Source: Opitutus sp. (GTDB lineage: Bacteria; Verrucomicrobiota; Verrucomicrobiia; Opitutales; Opitutaceae). Taken from it: a stretch of DNA of 52,717 bases. The notes below the pieces were generated by a model. That model was not told the origin of the DNA. It made no database searches and saw only the letters and a program-made list of their open reading frames with translations. This document shows, in pieces, positions 1 through 6,340 of the stretch. The stretch is taken from positions 1-52,717 of the forward strand of contig SIBG01000020.1 in the NCBI GenBank assembly GCA_009695305.1. Direction: 5' to 3'. A program made the translations under genes and the position numbers. How positions within the stretch are numbered: the first letter of the stretch is position 1; every line of letters starts with the position of its first letter.

Positions 1-1
1 C

Positions 2-166
2 GAGCGGCCGCACAGCTCGCTCGGCTATCTCGCTCCGCAACGCTTCGTCGCGGAAAAATCTTTACCAATCCCAAGCTCCGGGCCGGACCGCCAAGCCGGT
101 CCGTCCCTCCGCTTGGGCTTGCCAACCACCACCGCAGTCATCACATCAACCAACGCTGCGGACTAA
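2..166 (+). CDS. IS3-family transposase OrfB, C-terminal fragment
   Basis: Frame 2 is open from the window edge and reads ERPHSSLGYLAPQRFVAE before ending at TAA (164-166). The RPHSSLGY-x-x-P motif is the hallmark of the end of the rve integrase core in IS3-family OrfB transposases, just after the catalytic DDE glutamate region, which would lie upstream of base 1. After this motif come about 36 further codons of less typical sequence rich in Pro and Thr, longer than the usual tail, so the 3' end may be degraded. Only 54 residues are visible; whether the whole gene is intact cannot be judged here. Confidence 0.75.
   Translation, partial: ERPHSSLGYLAPQRFVAEKSLPIPSSGPDRQAGPSLRLGLPTTTAVITSTNAAD
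71..116. repeat. Nested inverted repeat (hairpin) in IS 3' region
   Basis: Ccaagc at 71-76 pairs with gcttgg at 111-116, and cggaccg at 84-90 pairs with cggtccg at 97-103 around a 6-base loop. The structure sits in the tail of the transposase reading frame. It could be a transcription-blocking or end-associated hairpin of the element, but no T tract follows. Function unknown. Confidence 0.45.
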
Positions 167-200
167 CATTCCACCTGGCCCAGTTTTCGGGACCCGCTCA

Positions 201-732
201 AGTCTTCGGGCCGGAGAGGTGCTGGCTGCCGGGGCCGAGCCAGCTTTCGAGGGAGGAGAGGGAGTTCAGGAAGGCCGCGGAGATTTTTTCTCGTGAGCGT
301 AATCTTGCGCGTAATCGCGCCTGAGGAATTCGGCCTCGAGTAAGATCACGTTCACGCGCACGATTGGTTTACCAGCTGAAGCGGTCGGCGCAGTCGGTCG
401 ATTAGGTTTTTTTGGTTTCCCGTCCAACGGCCTCTGGTCGCGAAGCGCTCGGTCGGCCCAGACCGGGTTGACCGGCGATCGCCGAAATCTCTCTTTCTCC
501 ATGGGCACGCTGGTGGAATATCATGGGCCGCGGTCCGACTTTTCTGCGGCGCCCACGGATTTGCGCGGACGATACCCTGCGCCGCAGTCGACGGCTGACA
601 CACAGAACTTGCGCCGTGGCGACCGTTGGATCAGCACTGGTCGGTCGCGGCCCAGGTTTCCCGACCGACGGTGCCGCGATCATTCGTTGCGTTATTAGAA
701 CCCCGGAGCAGTCCCCAACTAAGATCAATATC
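201..732. other. Gene-poor stretch with a dispersed word at 290-326
   Basis: No convincing gene was found here. Several short open frames exist on both strands but they have low-complexity, Arg/Pro-rich translations and no recognisable family. At 290-326 there is a word built on repeated cgtaatc units (gcgtaatcttgcgcgtaatc); similar gattacg-type arrays occur as dispersed intergenic sequences in several bacterial genomes. Partial inverted similarity is visible between tgggccgcggtcc near 529 and ggtcgcggcccag near 641. The region looks like an insertion/decay zone between the IS end and the next gene. Confidence 0.5.
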
Positions 733-1296
733 ATGAAGACTCGAATTGCATTATTTTGTCTCACTTCCATCGGTTTCGCCGCCGAGATCCCCTCGGCGGA
801 ATGGCAGATCAAGACCGCGGTCCTCGCCGCACCCGAAGCCGAGCAGGCGGCGGCGACGGTCCTGGGTTACAATAAAGAGGGCGCGCTCGTTACGCTGCGC
901 CCAGGCACGAACAACCTCATCTGTCTGGCGGACGATCCGAAAAAGAAGGACTTCAGCGTCGCCTGCTATCACAAGGATTTGGAGCCGTTCATGGCGCGCG
1001 GTCGCGAGCTGGCGGCTCAGGGCAAGAAGCCCGGTGAGATCATGAAAATCCGCGAGGAAGAAGCCAAGGCGGGCAAGCTGCCCATGCCCGACAAGGGCGT
1101 CTTGAATGTGACGGTCGGCAAACATAACGAGGAGACCGGTGAAGTCACTGAGCTCTACACCCGCTATGTGGTTTACATTCCCTACGCCACGCCGGAGACG
1201 ACTGGCATCCCGCTCGTGCCGCTCAGTCCCGGCGGTCCTTGGCTGATGGATGCCGGCACGCATCGCGCTCACATCATGATCAACCCGCCGAAATGA
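733..1296 (+). CDS. Small secreted protein of unknown function
   Basis: An open frame of 187 residues starts at ATG 733. An in-frame continuation upstream to 523 is rejected because it is Arg/Pro-rich and the ATG is followed by a good signal peptide: MKTR, a hydrophobic run ALFCLTSIGFA, and a likely cut after Ala-Ala near residue 17. The mature part has no family I can name. It contains charged helical sequence (residues about 80-115, rich in Glu/Lys) and a C-terminal segment with PGGPWLMDAGTHRAHIMI that might bind or fold around small ligands. It stands alone between the IS remnant and a REP-like element, with no operon partner. The function is not inferred. Confidence 0.75.
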   Translation: MKTRIALFCLTSIGFAAEIPSAEWQIKTAVLAAPEAEQAAATVLGYNKEGALVTLRPGTNNLICLADDPKKKDFSVACYHKDLEPFMARGRELAAQGKKPGEIMKIREEEAKAGKLPMPDKGVLNVTVGKHNEETGEVTELYTRYVVYIPYATPETTGIPLVPLSPGGPWLMDAGTHRAHIMINPPK

Positions 1297-1680
1297 GGCG
1301 CAAAACCGTTTCCGGTGAAAAACGCCACGAAGCTGAAACAAGGTGAGGAGTAATACCAACGTCCCGTAACTTTTAGATCTTTGTCATTGCGAGGTGCGCG
1401 AAGCGCGCCGTGGCAATCCAGCTGGATTGCTTCCTCGCTGCGCTCCTCGCAATGACAGTCTAAATCATAAGGGACGTTGGTATAAACGATCGACGAAAGG
1501 CCGTTGAAAGGTTGACCGCGGTGGCTCCCACGGCGCAGTCGTCACGTGGACTACGACGGATACCACCAACGCGACTGGGATCGTCGCCCGTTCTAGCCGC
1601 GCAGTCAGCGGTAAGACAGCGCGAGTGGTTCGTTCCCCGTCACCCAATCGCCCGCGCGGGCGCGGCACTTCGCGCCAGGG
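1297..1680. other. Intergenic region with REP-like element and no clear gene
   Basis: Apart from the palindromic element at 1353-1483, this gap holds no convincing gene. On the plus strand a short tail ending at 1596 (TAG) reads HVDYDGYHQRDWDRRPF, which has the Asp/Arg/Tyr-rich look of the end of small secreted proteins of this group. It is only about 25 codons long after an upstream stop, so at most it is a gene remnant. Confidence 0.5.
1353..1483. repeat. Palindromic REP/MITE-like element (tgtcattgcgagg type)
   Basis: A 131-bp element with nested perfect inverted repeats. The outer arms are ataccaacgtccc (1353-1365) and gggacgttggtat (1471-1483), the inner arms are tgtcattgcgagg (1382-1394) and cctcgcaatgaca (1445-1457), and there is a central palindrome gcaatccagctggattgc (1413-1430). 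The cgc-rich part aagcgcgc is also self-complementary. There is no transposase, so it would be a non-autonomous element. The inner tcattgcgag...gcaatcc wording is known from repetitive extragenic palindromes in many unrelated bacteria. It lies between two converging genes, where it could also act as a bidirectional transcription stop. Confidence 0.85.
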
Positions 1681-3315
1681 TCACTTGGGCTCGAGCCACG
1701 CGTAGCGGTAGTCGATGTGGTCCATCGGCGTGGGTTGCCAGCCTTTGACGGCGGGGTGGAGCAGGTAGACGTGGGTGTTGAAATAAATCGGGATGATGGG
1801 GGCGGCATCGAGGACGAGGGTCTCGGCTTGCGCGAGCAGCGCGGCTCGCGCGGTGGGATCGGTGGTGACGTTGGCGCGGTCGGACAGCGCGTCATAGGCG
1901 GGATCGGACCAGGTGGTGTAATTGTTGCCGGAATCGCGGCGCCACATGTCGAGAAAGGTCGTGGCGTCGAGGTAGTCGGCGGTCCAGTCGCCGAGGAGAA
2001 TGTGGAAGTCGCTGACGCGACGATTGGCCATTACGACCTTGTATTCCTGATTCACAAGACGCACGTCGAGCCCGAGATCGCGGCGCCATTTTTCCTGAAT
2101 CGCTTCGGCGACCAGGCGGAGAATCTCGGAATTGTTGTAGAGGATCTCGAGCGGCGGGAGGCCCTTGCCACCGGCGTGGCCGGCGTCGGCGAGCAACTGG
2201 CGCGCGGCGGCCAGATCGTAGGCGTGGCGCGTGGGCGGCGTGTAACCCTTCAACGCTGGCGGCACAAAAGTGAACGCGGGCTGGCGGCCACCGGGAAGGA
2301 TTTTGTCGGCGATCGTCTGACGGTCGATCGAGAGCGCCAGCGCGCGGCGGATGCGCACATCCTCGAATGGGGCGCGGTGGACGTTGAGGCGGAAGAAGTA
2401 GGTTTGGAGAGTCGGATCGATGCGGAGCGCCGGGGAGTTTTCGCGCTGGAGCGGCAGGACTTTCGCCAGCGGGAGGCTCCACGTGGCATGCAGCTGGCCG
2501 GCGCGGTAAGCGCGTTCCTCGGACTCGATGCTATCGGTCGGATAAAAGCGGACGGCGTTGAGGCGGACGTGCGCGCGGTCCCAATAGGTGGGCGATTTCT
2601 CGACGAGGATGTGCTGGTGAGCGTTCCACTCCTTCAGCACGAACGGTCCGCTCGACACGAGGCGGCCGGCGCGCGTCCACGGCGTGCCGCGCAAATAGGG
2701 GTCGCCGAATGCGGCGATGCTGCGGACGTTGACGGGGCGCCAGGGGGAGTTGAGCAGGGCCTGAAGGAAATACGGCGCCGGATGGGTGAGCGTGACGACG
2801 AGAGTGTGGGCGTCAGGCGCGACGACTCCGACCGTGGAAAAATCCTTCGTCTGGCCTTTGTTGAATGCCTCCCCGCCACGCAAGAGGTAGAACCAATCTG
2901 CATAGTTGGCTCCGAGCGATGGGGTGAGGATGCGGTGCCACGAGTCCACACAGTCCTGCGCGAGGATCGGCTCGCCGTTGCTCCACTTCGCATCGGCGCG
3001 GAGGTGAAACGTGTAAGTGAGACCGTCAGTGGAAACATCCCAGCGCTCGGCGAGAGCGGGCACGGGCGCCAGCGTGCCGGGCTCAAAGCTGACGAGAGGC
3101 TCGAACAACGCCTGGATCACCTTGCCACCGGCCAGACCGGTCTCGATGTGCGGGTCGAGGTCGGTCGGTTCGGAACCGATGCTGATGTGGAGCACACCGT
3201 CACGGTTGGCCCGTTGGACGATGGTCTCGCGCTTGGCGCAACCGGTGATGGAAACGAGAACCAGGACGGAGGACAGGAGACGGGAGCCGGAGAACGGAGG
3301 ACGGAAGGACTTCAT
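1681..3315 (-). CDS. Peptide ABC transporter substrate-binding lipoprotein (OppA family)
   Basis: A 544-residue member of the SBP_bac_5 family (OppA/DppA). It would bind oligopeptides or related solutes outside the inner membrane and deliver them to an Opp-type permease. The N-terminus is a lipoprotein signal peptide with lipobox S-I-T-G-C (cysteine near residue 26). Family features follow: the early SEPTDLDPH segment, the GTPWTRAGRLVSSGPFVLKEW segment near residue 200 and VRIRRALALSID in the middle. The length is usual for the family. The ATG at 3315 is supported by the signal peptide. No permease genes lie next to it; an oppBC pair with a truncated binding-protein gene is 46 kb away at 49.3-52.0 kb. 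The signal-peptide codons (3262-3309) consist of a gga/gga-g word-like repeat. It lies 13 bases after ispF in the same direction and may be cotranscribed with it. Confidence 0.9.
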   Translation of the reverse strand: MKSFRPPFSGSRLLSSVLVLVSITGCAKRETIVQRANRDGVLHISIGSEPTDLDPHIETGLAGGKVIQALFEPLVSFEPGTLAPVPALAERWDVSTDGLTYTFHLRADAKWSNGEPILAQDCVDSWHRILTPSLGANYADWFYLLRGGEAFNKGQTKDFSTVGVVAPDAHTLVVTLTHPAPYFLQALLNSPWRPVNVRSIAAFGDPYLRGTPWTRAGRLVSSGPFVLKEWNAHQHILVEKSPTYWDRAHVRLNAVRFYPTDSIESEERAYRAGQLHATWSLPLAKVLPLQRENSPALRIDPTLQTYFFRLNVHRAPFEDVRIRRALALSIDRQTIADKILPGGRQPAFTFVPPALKGYTPPTRHAYDLAAARQLLADAGHAGGKGLPPLEILYNNSEILRLVAEAIQEKWRRDLGLDVRLVNQEYKVVMANRRVSDFHILLGDWTADYLDATTFLDMWRRDSGNNYTTWSDPAYDALSDRANVTTDPTARAALLAQAETLVLDAAPIIPIYFNTHVYLLHPAVKGWQPTPMDHIDYRYAWLEPK

Positions 3316-3328
3316 ACGGAGCGACGGG

Positions 3329-3814
3329 TTAGTCTCGTCGCTCGATGAGGCAGACGGCGTGGGCGGCGATGGCGAGGCCGCGGCCGAGGTCTCCGACGCC
3401 CTCGTTGGTCGTGGCCTTGAGGCCGATCTGGTCGGAGACGAGGCCGGTGGAAACGGCGAGGGCGGCTTTGATCTCGCCGAGGCGTGGGTAGATTTTGGGC
3501 TTTTCGGCGATGACGGTGACGTCGATGTTCACGGGCTTGTAGCCGCGGGATTGAAGCTCGGCGACGACGCGGGTGAGGAGGATCTGCGAATCGATGTCCT
3601 TGAACGCGGGGTCGGTGTTCGGGAAGAAAATGCCGATGTCGGGGAGGCCGGCGGCACCGAGGAGTGCGTCGCAGATGGCGTGGGAGAGGCAGTCGGCGTC
3701 GGAGTGCCCGTCGAGGCCGTAGTCGGTGTCGAAGCGCACGCCGCCGAGGATGAGCGGGCGGTGGGGGACGATGCGATGGATGTCGTAACCGTGGCCGATG
3801 CGAAAGGAGGACAT
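3329..3814 (-). CDS. ispF: 2-C-methyl-D-erythritol 2,4-cyclodiphosphate synthase
   Basis: IspF catalyses the ring closure of CDP-ME 2-phosphate to MEcPP with release of CMP, the fifth step of the MEP isoprenoid pathway in the cytoplasm. At 161 residues it has the normal length. The metal-binding GYDIH (residues 9-13), the LDGHSDAD motif, the FPNTDP loop and the ATTNEG-x-G signature near residue 130 are all present. The ATG at 3814 lies 8 bases after the stop of ispD and has a purine-rich upstream region, so the order pyrF-ispD-ispF reads as one operon. Nothing is missing; the assignment is firm. Confidence 0.97.
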   Translation of the reverse strand: MSSFRIGHGYDIHRIVPHRPLILGGVRFDTDYGLDGHSDADCLSHAICDALLGAAGLPDIGIFFPNTDPAFKDIDSQILLTRVVAELQSRGYKPVNIDVTVIAEKPKIYPRLGEIKAALAVSTGLVSDQIGLKATTNEGVGDLGRGLAIAAHAVCLIERRD

Positions 3815-3822
3815 GGGAGGGA

Positions 3823-4515
3823 TCAGGCGGCGGGGGAGGAAGAAAACGGGGCGAGGAGGAATTCGAGCCAGGCGAGGTCGGCGGGTGTGGTTAGTTTCGG
3901 GTTGGGCTGCGTATTTTCGAGGAGGGCGATGGGGTGGCCGAGTTGCTCGACGGCTTGAGCATCGTCGGTGATGCGCAGTTTTTTCCGGGCCACGAACGCA
4001 TAGGCGCGGTCGATGAGCTCGCGCGAAAAAACCTGCGGAGTCTCCATCGCCCAGAGGTGCGCGCGGGGGAGCGTGCGGAGGCGGGCATCGGCCCGATGCT
4101 CCTTGATCGTGTCGGTGACGCGGTGCGCGAGGACGACGGCCTGTTCGCGGCGGACGATTTTGTGGAGGGCGACGAGTTGTTCGGGGCGCACGAGCGGGCG
4201 GGCGCAGTCGTGGATGAACACGAGGGCGATGTCGGCGGGCAGGGCGGCGAGCGCGTGCCGGACCGAATCCTGGCGGTCGCGGCCACCGCGGACGAGAACG
4301 GACGGCGTGGGCGCATAGGCGGAGAGTTCCATCATCTGGCGCTGGTCGCGGTAAACGACGACGTAGTAATCGGCGATGCCGCTGGTGATGAACGCGGCGG
4401 CGGAGTGGGCGAAGACGGGGCGGCCGGCGAGGGGCGCCAGGACTTTGTCCGGGACGGTGCCGTTCATGCGCGAGCCGGTGCCGGCGGCGAGAAGAATGGC
4501 GGCGGTGCGGCTCAT
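3823..4515 (-). CDS. ispD: 2-C-methyl-D-erythritol 4-phosphate cytidylyltransferase
   Basis: IspD joins CTP and MEP to give CDP-ME, the third step of the MEP pathway. The 230-residue protein begins with the nucleotide-binding motif LLAAGTGSRM (residues 8-17). It carries the VLAPLAGRPV lysine/proline segment, VFIHDCARPLV around residue 103 (the catalytic-site D-x-A-R-P motif) and the ETPQVF signature near residue 157. The start codon overlaps the pyrF stop as ATGA (4512-4515), which implies translational coupling. A run of Ser/Ala at the C-terminus is unremarkable. Confidence 0.96.
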   Translation of the reverse strand: MSRTAAILLAAGTGSRMNGTVPDKVLAPLAGRPVFAHSAAAFITSGIADYYVVVYRDQRQMMELSAYAPTPSVLVRGGRDRQDSVRHALAALPADIALVFIHDCARPLVRPEQLVALHKIVRREQAVVLAHRVTDTIKEHRADARLRTLPRAHLWAMETPQVFSRELIDRAYAFVARKKLRITDDAQAVEQLGHPIALLENTQPNPKLTTPADLAWLEFLLAPFSSSPAA

Positions 4516-5210
4516 GGGGCGGAGAGCTCGGCGAGGATCGCGCGGGCGGCGGCAGCAGGGTCCTTCGCCTGAAGGATCGGGCGGCCGACGACGATGTAGC
4601 TCGCGCCAGCGCGAGCGGCCTCGGCGGGAGTCATCACGCGCTTTTGATCGTCGCCGGCGGATTCGCCCGCGGGGCGGATGCCGGGGGTGACGAGCTGGAC
4701 GTCCGCGAGGAGTTGCGCGCGGAGCAGGGAAACTTCGAGCGGCGAACAGACGAGACCGCGCAGGCCGGCGTCGACCGCGAGGCGGCCGAGGCGGGCGACC
4801 TGGGCGTCGGGCGCGGCAGACACGCCGATCTCGGCGAGGCCGGTGGCGTCCATCGAGGTGAGGACGGTGACGCCGAGCAGGAGGAGGCTGGGTTTCGTCT
4901 GCTGCTGGGCGGCGTGGGCGGCGGCCATCATCTCGCGCCCGCCGGCGGTGTGGAGGGTGAGCATGCCAATCGGCAGTGGCGCGAGGGACTCAATGGCCTT
5001 GGCGACGGTGTTGGGGATGTCGTGGAGTTTGAGATCGAGAAAAATGTTGAACCCCTCGTCGGCGACCGCGCGCACGTAGTCGGGGCCGTGGGCGGTGAAC
5101 ATTTGCAGGCCGATCTTCACCCAGCGGAGCGAGCCGCGGAGCTGGCGCAGGAGCGGCGCGGCGGCTTCACGGGTGGGGACATCGAGGGCGAGAATGAGAT
5201 CGCAGGGCAT
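4512..5210 (-). CDS. pyrF: Orotidine 5'-phosphate decarboxylase
   Basis: PyrF decarboxylates OMP to UMP, the last step of pyrimidine synthesis. The protein of 232 residues starts at ATG 5210 with MPCDLILALDVPT. A longer open frame to 5384 is rejected because its first 58 codons run through a REP-like repeat and intergenic sequence. The signature FLDLKLHDIPNTV (about residues 59-71) supplies the catalytic Asp-Lys-x-x-Asp array, and VTPGIRP and VVGRPI near the C-terminus bind the phosphate. It is the first gene of the pyrF-ispD-ispF operon and diverges from ispE, with 118 bases between their starts. Confidence 0.96.
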   Translation of the reverse strand: MPCDLILALDVPTREAAAPLLRQLRGSLRWVKIGLQMFTAHGPDYVRAVADEGFNIFLDLKLHDIPNTVAKAIESLAPLPIGMLTLHTAGGREMMAAAHAAQQQTKPSLLLLGVTVLTSMDATGLAEIGVSAAPDAQVARLGRLAVDAGLRGLVCSPLEVSLLRAQLLADVQLVTPGIRPAGESAGDDQKRVMTPAEAARAGASYIVVGRPILQAKDPAAAARAILAELSAP

Positions 5211-5221
5211 TTTTGCTTGAT

Positions 5222-5251
5222 CCACTAAAGAACACGAATGAGCACGACTGA
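5222..5251. repeat. Dispersed word of the aacacgaatgagcacg type
   Basis: The sequence ccactaaagaacacgaatg continues with agcacgactga between the divergent pyrF and ispE genes. Similar (a)acacgaatgaacacgaatg wording recurs as short intergenic sequences in many bacterial genomes. It is recognised by resemblance only, and a genome-wide copy count would be needed to confirm that it is repeated. Confidence 0.45.
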
Positions 5252-5276
5252 AGCCAAAATCGGATCGACGGGGAAA

Positions 5277-5320
5277 GCAACCAGATGGATTGCCTCGTCG
5301 CCCCGCTCCACGCAATGACA
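5277..5320. repeat. Partial copy of the REP-like element next to ispE start
   Basis: Gcaaccagatggattgcctcg followed by ccgctccacgcaatgaca matches the right half of the palindromic element at 1353-1483 (gcaatcca..tggattgc..cctcgcaatgaca) with several substitutions. The arms gcaa-cca and tggattgc still form a hairpin. It ends directly at the ispE ribosome-binding site and lies inside the pyrF-ispE divergent promoter region. Confidence 0.75.
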
Positions 5321-5331
5321 AGGAGGTCATG
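5320..5331 (+). promoter_or_regulatory. ispE ribosome-binding site with tight spacing
   Basis: A strong AAGGAGGT runs up to 5327 and the ATG begins at 5329, so the core AGGAGG is only two bases from the start codon instead of the usual five to nine. It still decides the start, because upstream codons encode REP sequence and the IspE N-terminal motif begins seven residues later. The final a of the REP copy forms part of the site. Confidence 0.6.
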
Positions 5332-6255
5332 AGCCCACTTTCCGTTTTGGCCCCGGCCAAACTCAATCTCTTCCTGGCGGTCACGGGCCGGCGGGCGGAT
5401 GGGTATCACGACCTCGTGTCGGTGGCCGCGCCCCTGGAGTTTGGCGACACGCTGACGATGGAGCCCGCGGAAACATTTTCGCTGACGTGCGATGATCCGG
5501 CGGTGCCGACCGACGAGACGAATCTGGTGCTGATCGCGGCGAGGGCGTGGGCCGAGGCGACGGGTCGGCGGGGCGGAGCGAAATTTGTTTTGCAGAAACG
5601 CATTCCGATGGGGGCGGGGTTGGGCGGAGGGAGCAGCGATGCGGTGGCGGCGCTGCGGGCGTTGAATGCGCGCGAAGGCCGGCCACTTGAGTCTGCGGCG
5701 CTGGCCGAGCTGGCGGCGCGGGTGGGGTCGGATTGCGCGCTATTTTTCCCCGGCGGGCCGGTGGTGATGCGCGGGCGGGGCGAGCGCGTGGCGCCGCTGG
5801 CCGCGCCGGTGGCGGCGCGCCTGCGCGGACGCCGCGTGCTGATCTTCCAGCCGGGGTTTGCGATTGCGACGCCGTGGGCGTATGCGCAGCTGGCGGCGAA
5901 AGCGCCGGGAAGTTATTGGCCGGCGCGGGACGCCGAGGCGCGGCTGGCCGCCTGGATCGGCGAGGCGGGCGCGCCGGCCGAGGCGCTGCTATTTAACAAT
6001 ATGGAGCAGCCGGCGTTCGCGAAATTCATCGCGCTGCCGGCGCTGCTCGACCGGTTGCTCACGCAGTTTGGACTGGTGGCGCGGATGAGTGGGAGCGGCA
6101 GCGCGTGTTTTGCGCTGCTGCCGGAACCTGCCACCGTCGCAGCCGGCTCCCGGCGACCAGCCGCCGGGCCGGCGGTGCCGGTGGCGGCCATCACGCAGGA
6201 AATTCGCGCGGCGTGGGGCCCGGCGGCGTTCGTGGTGGAAACCCGGCTCGCGTAA
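5329..6255 (+). CDS. ispE: 4-diphosphocytidyl-2-C-methyl-D-erythritol kinase
   Basis: IspE phosphorylates CDP-ME at the 2-hydroxyl with ATP, the fourth step of the MEP pathway, between the reactions of IspD and IspF encoded on the other side of pyrF. The 308-residue protein is a GHMP kinase. It begins with APAKLNLFL (residues 8-16, with the substrate-side lysine and asparagine), has the ATP-binding glycine loop MGAGLGGGSSDA near residue 98, and a C-terminal MSGSGSACFAL motif near 250. An Ala/Pro/Gly-rich insert lies at about residues 268-290, after that motif. The start at ATG 5329 follows a strong but very close Shine-Dalgarno sequence. Confidence 0.95.
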   Translation: MSPLSVLAPAKLNLFLAVTGRRADGYHDLVSVAAPLEFGDTLTMEPAETFSLTCDDPAVPTDETNLVLIAARAWAEATGRRGGAKFVLQKRIPMGAGLGGGSSDAVAALRALNAREGRPLESAALAELAARVGSDCALFFPGGPVVMRGRGERVAPLAAPVAARLRGRRVLIFQPGFAIATPWAYAQLAAKAPGSYWPARDAEARLAAWIGEAGAPAEALLFNNMEQPAFAKFIALPALLDRLLTQFGLVARMSGSGSACFALLPEPATVAAGSRRPAAGPAVPVAAITQEIRAAWGPAAFVVETRLA

Positions 6256-6340
6256 ATCCGCATTGACCCCTGTGCCGGTGGGCGCGTTATCGTTGGGCGC
6301 CGCTCGCGCCACCGCGGCGGTCGACCTGCCTTCGCTTTCC

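Larger units (their letters stand above)
1..200 (+). mobile_element. 3' end of an IS3-family insertion sequence (cut by window edge)
   Basis: The window opens inside an insertion sequence. Frame 2 encodes the C-terminal end of an IS3-type transposase (see the partial CDS). About 30 bases after its stop, at 175-200, lies a sequence that resembles the right end of many IS3 elements (tggcccagttttcgggaccc, then gctca), so the element probably ends near 200. The left end and orfA lie outside the window. The exact right boundary is inferred from resemblance only, because the matching left inverted repeat cannot be seen. Confidence 0.65.

Noticed and set aside
1..324. Frame 1 open from the window edge to a TGA at 322-324
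   Set aside because: It competes with frame 2, which carries the IS3 RPHSSLGY motif. The frame-1 translation is low-complexity and crosses the IS end.
402..812. A 136-codon minus-strand frame overlapping the 5' end of the secreted protein gene
   Set aside because: No start context, no recognisable motif, Arg/Pro-rich, and it overlaps a gene with a clear signal peptide.
4512..5384. A longer pyrF starting at 5384
   Set aside because: The extra N-terminal codons (SLRGAGRRGNPSG and others) are the translation of a REP-like repeat; the family start is MPCDLILALDV at 5210.
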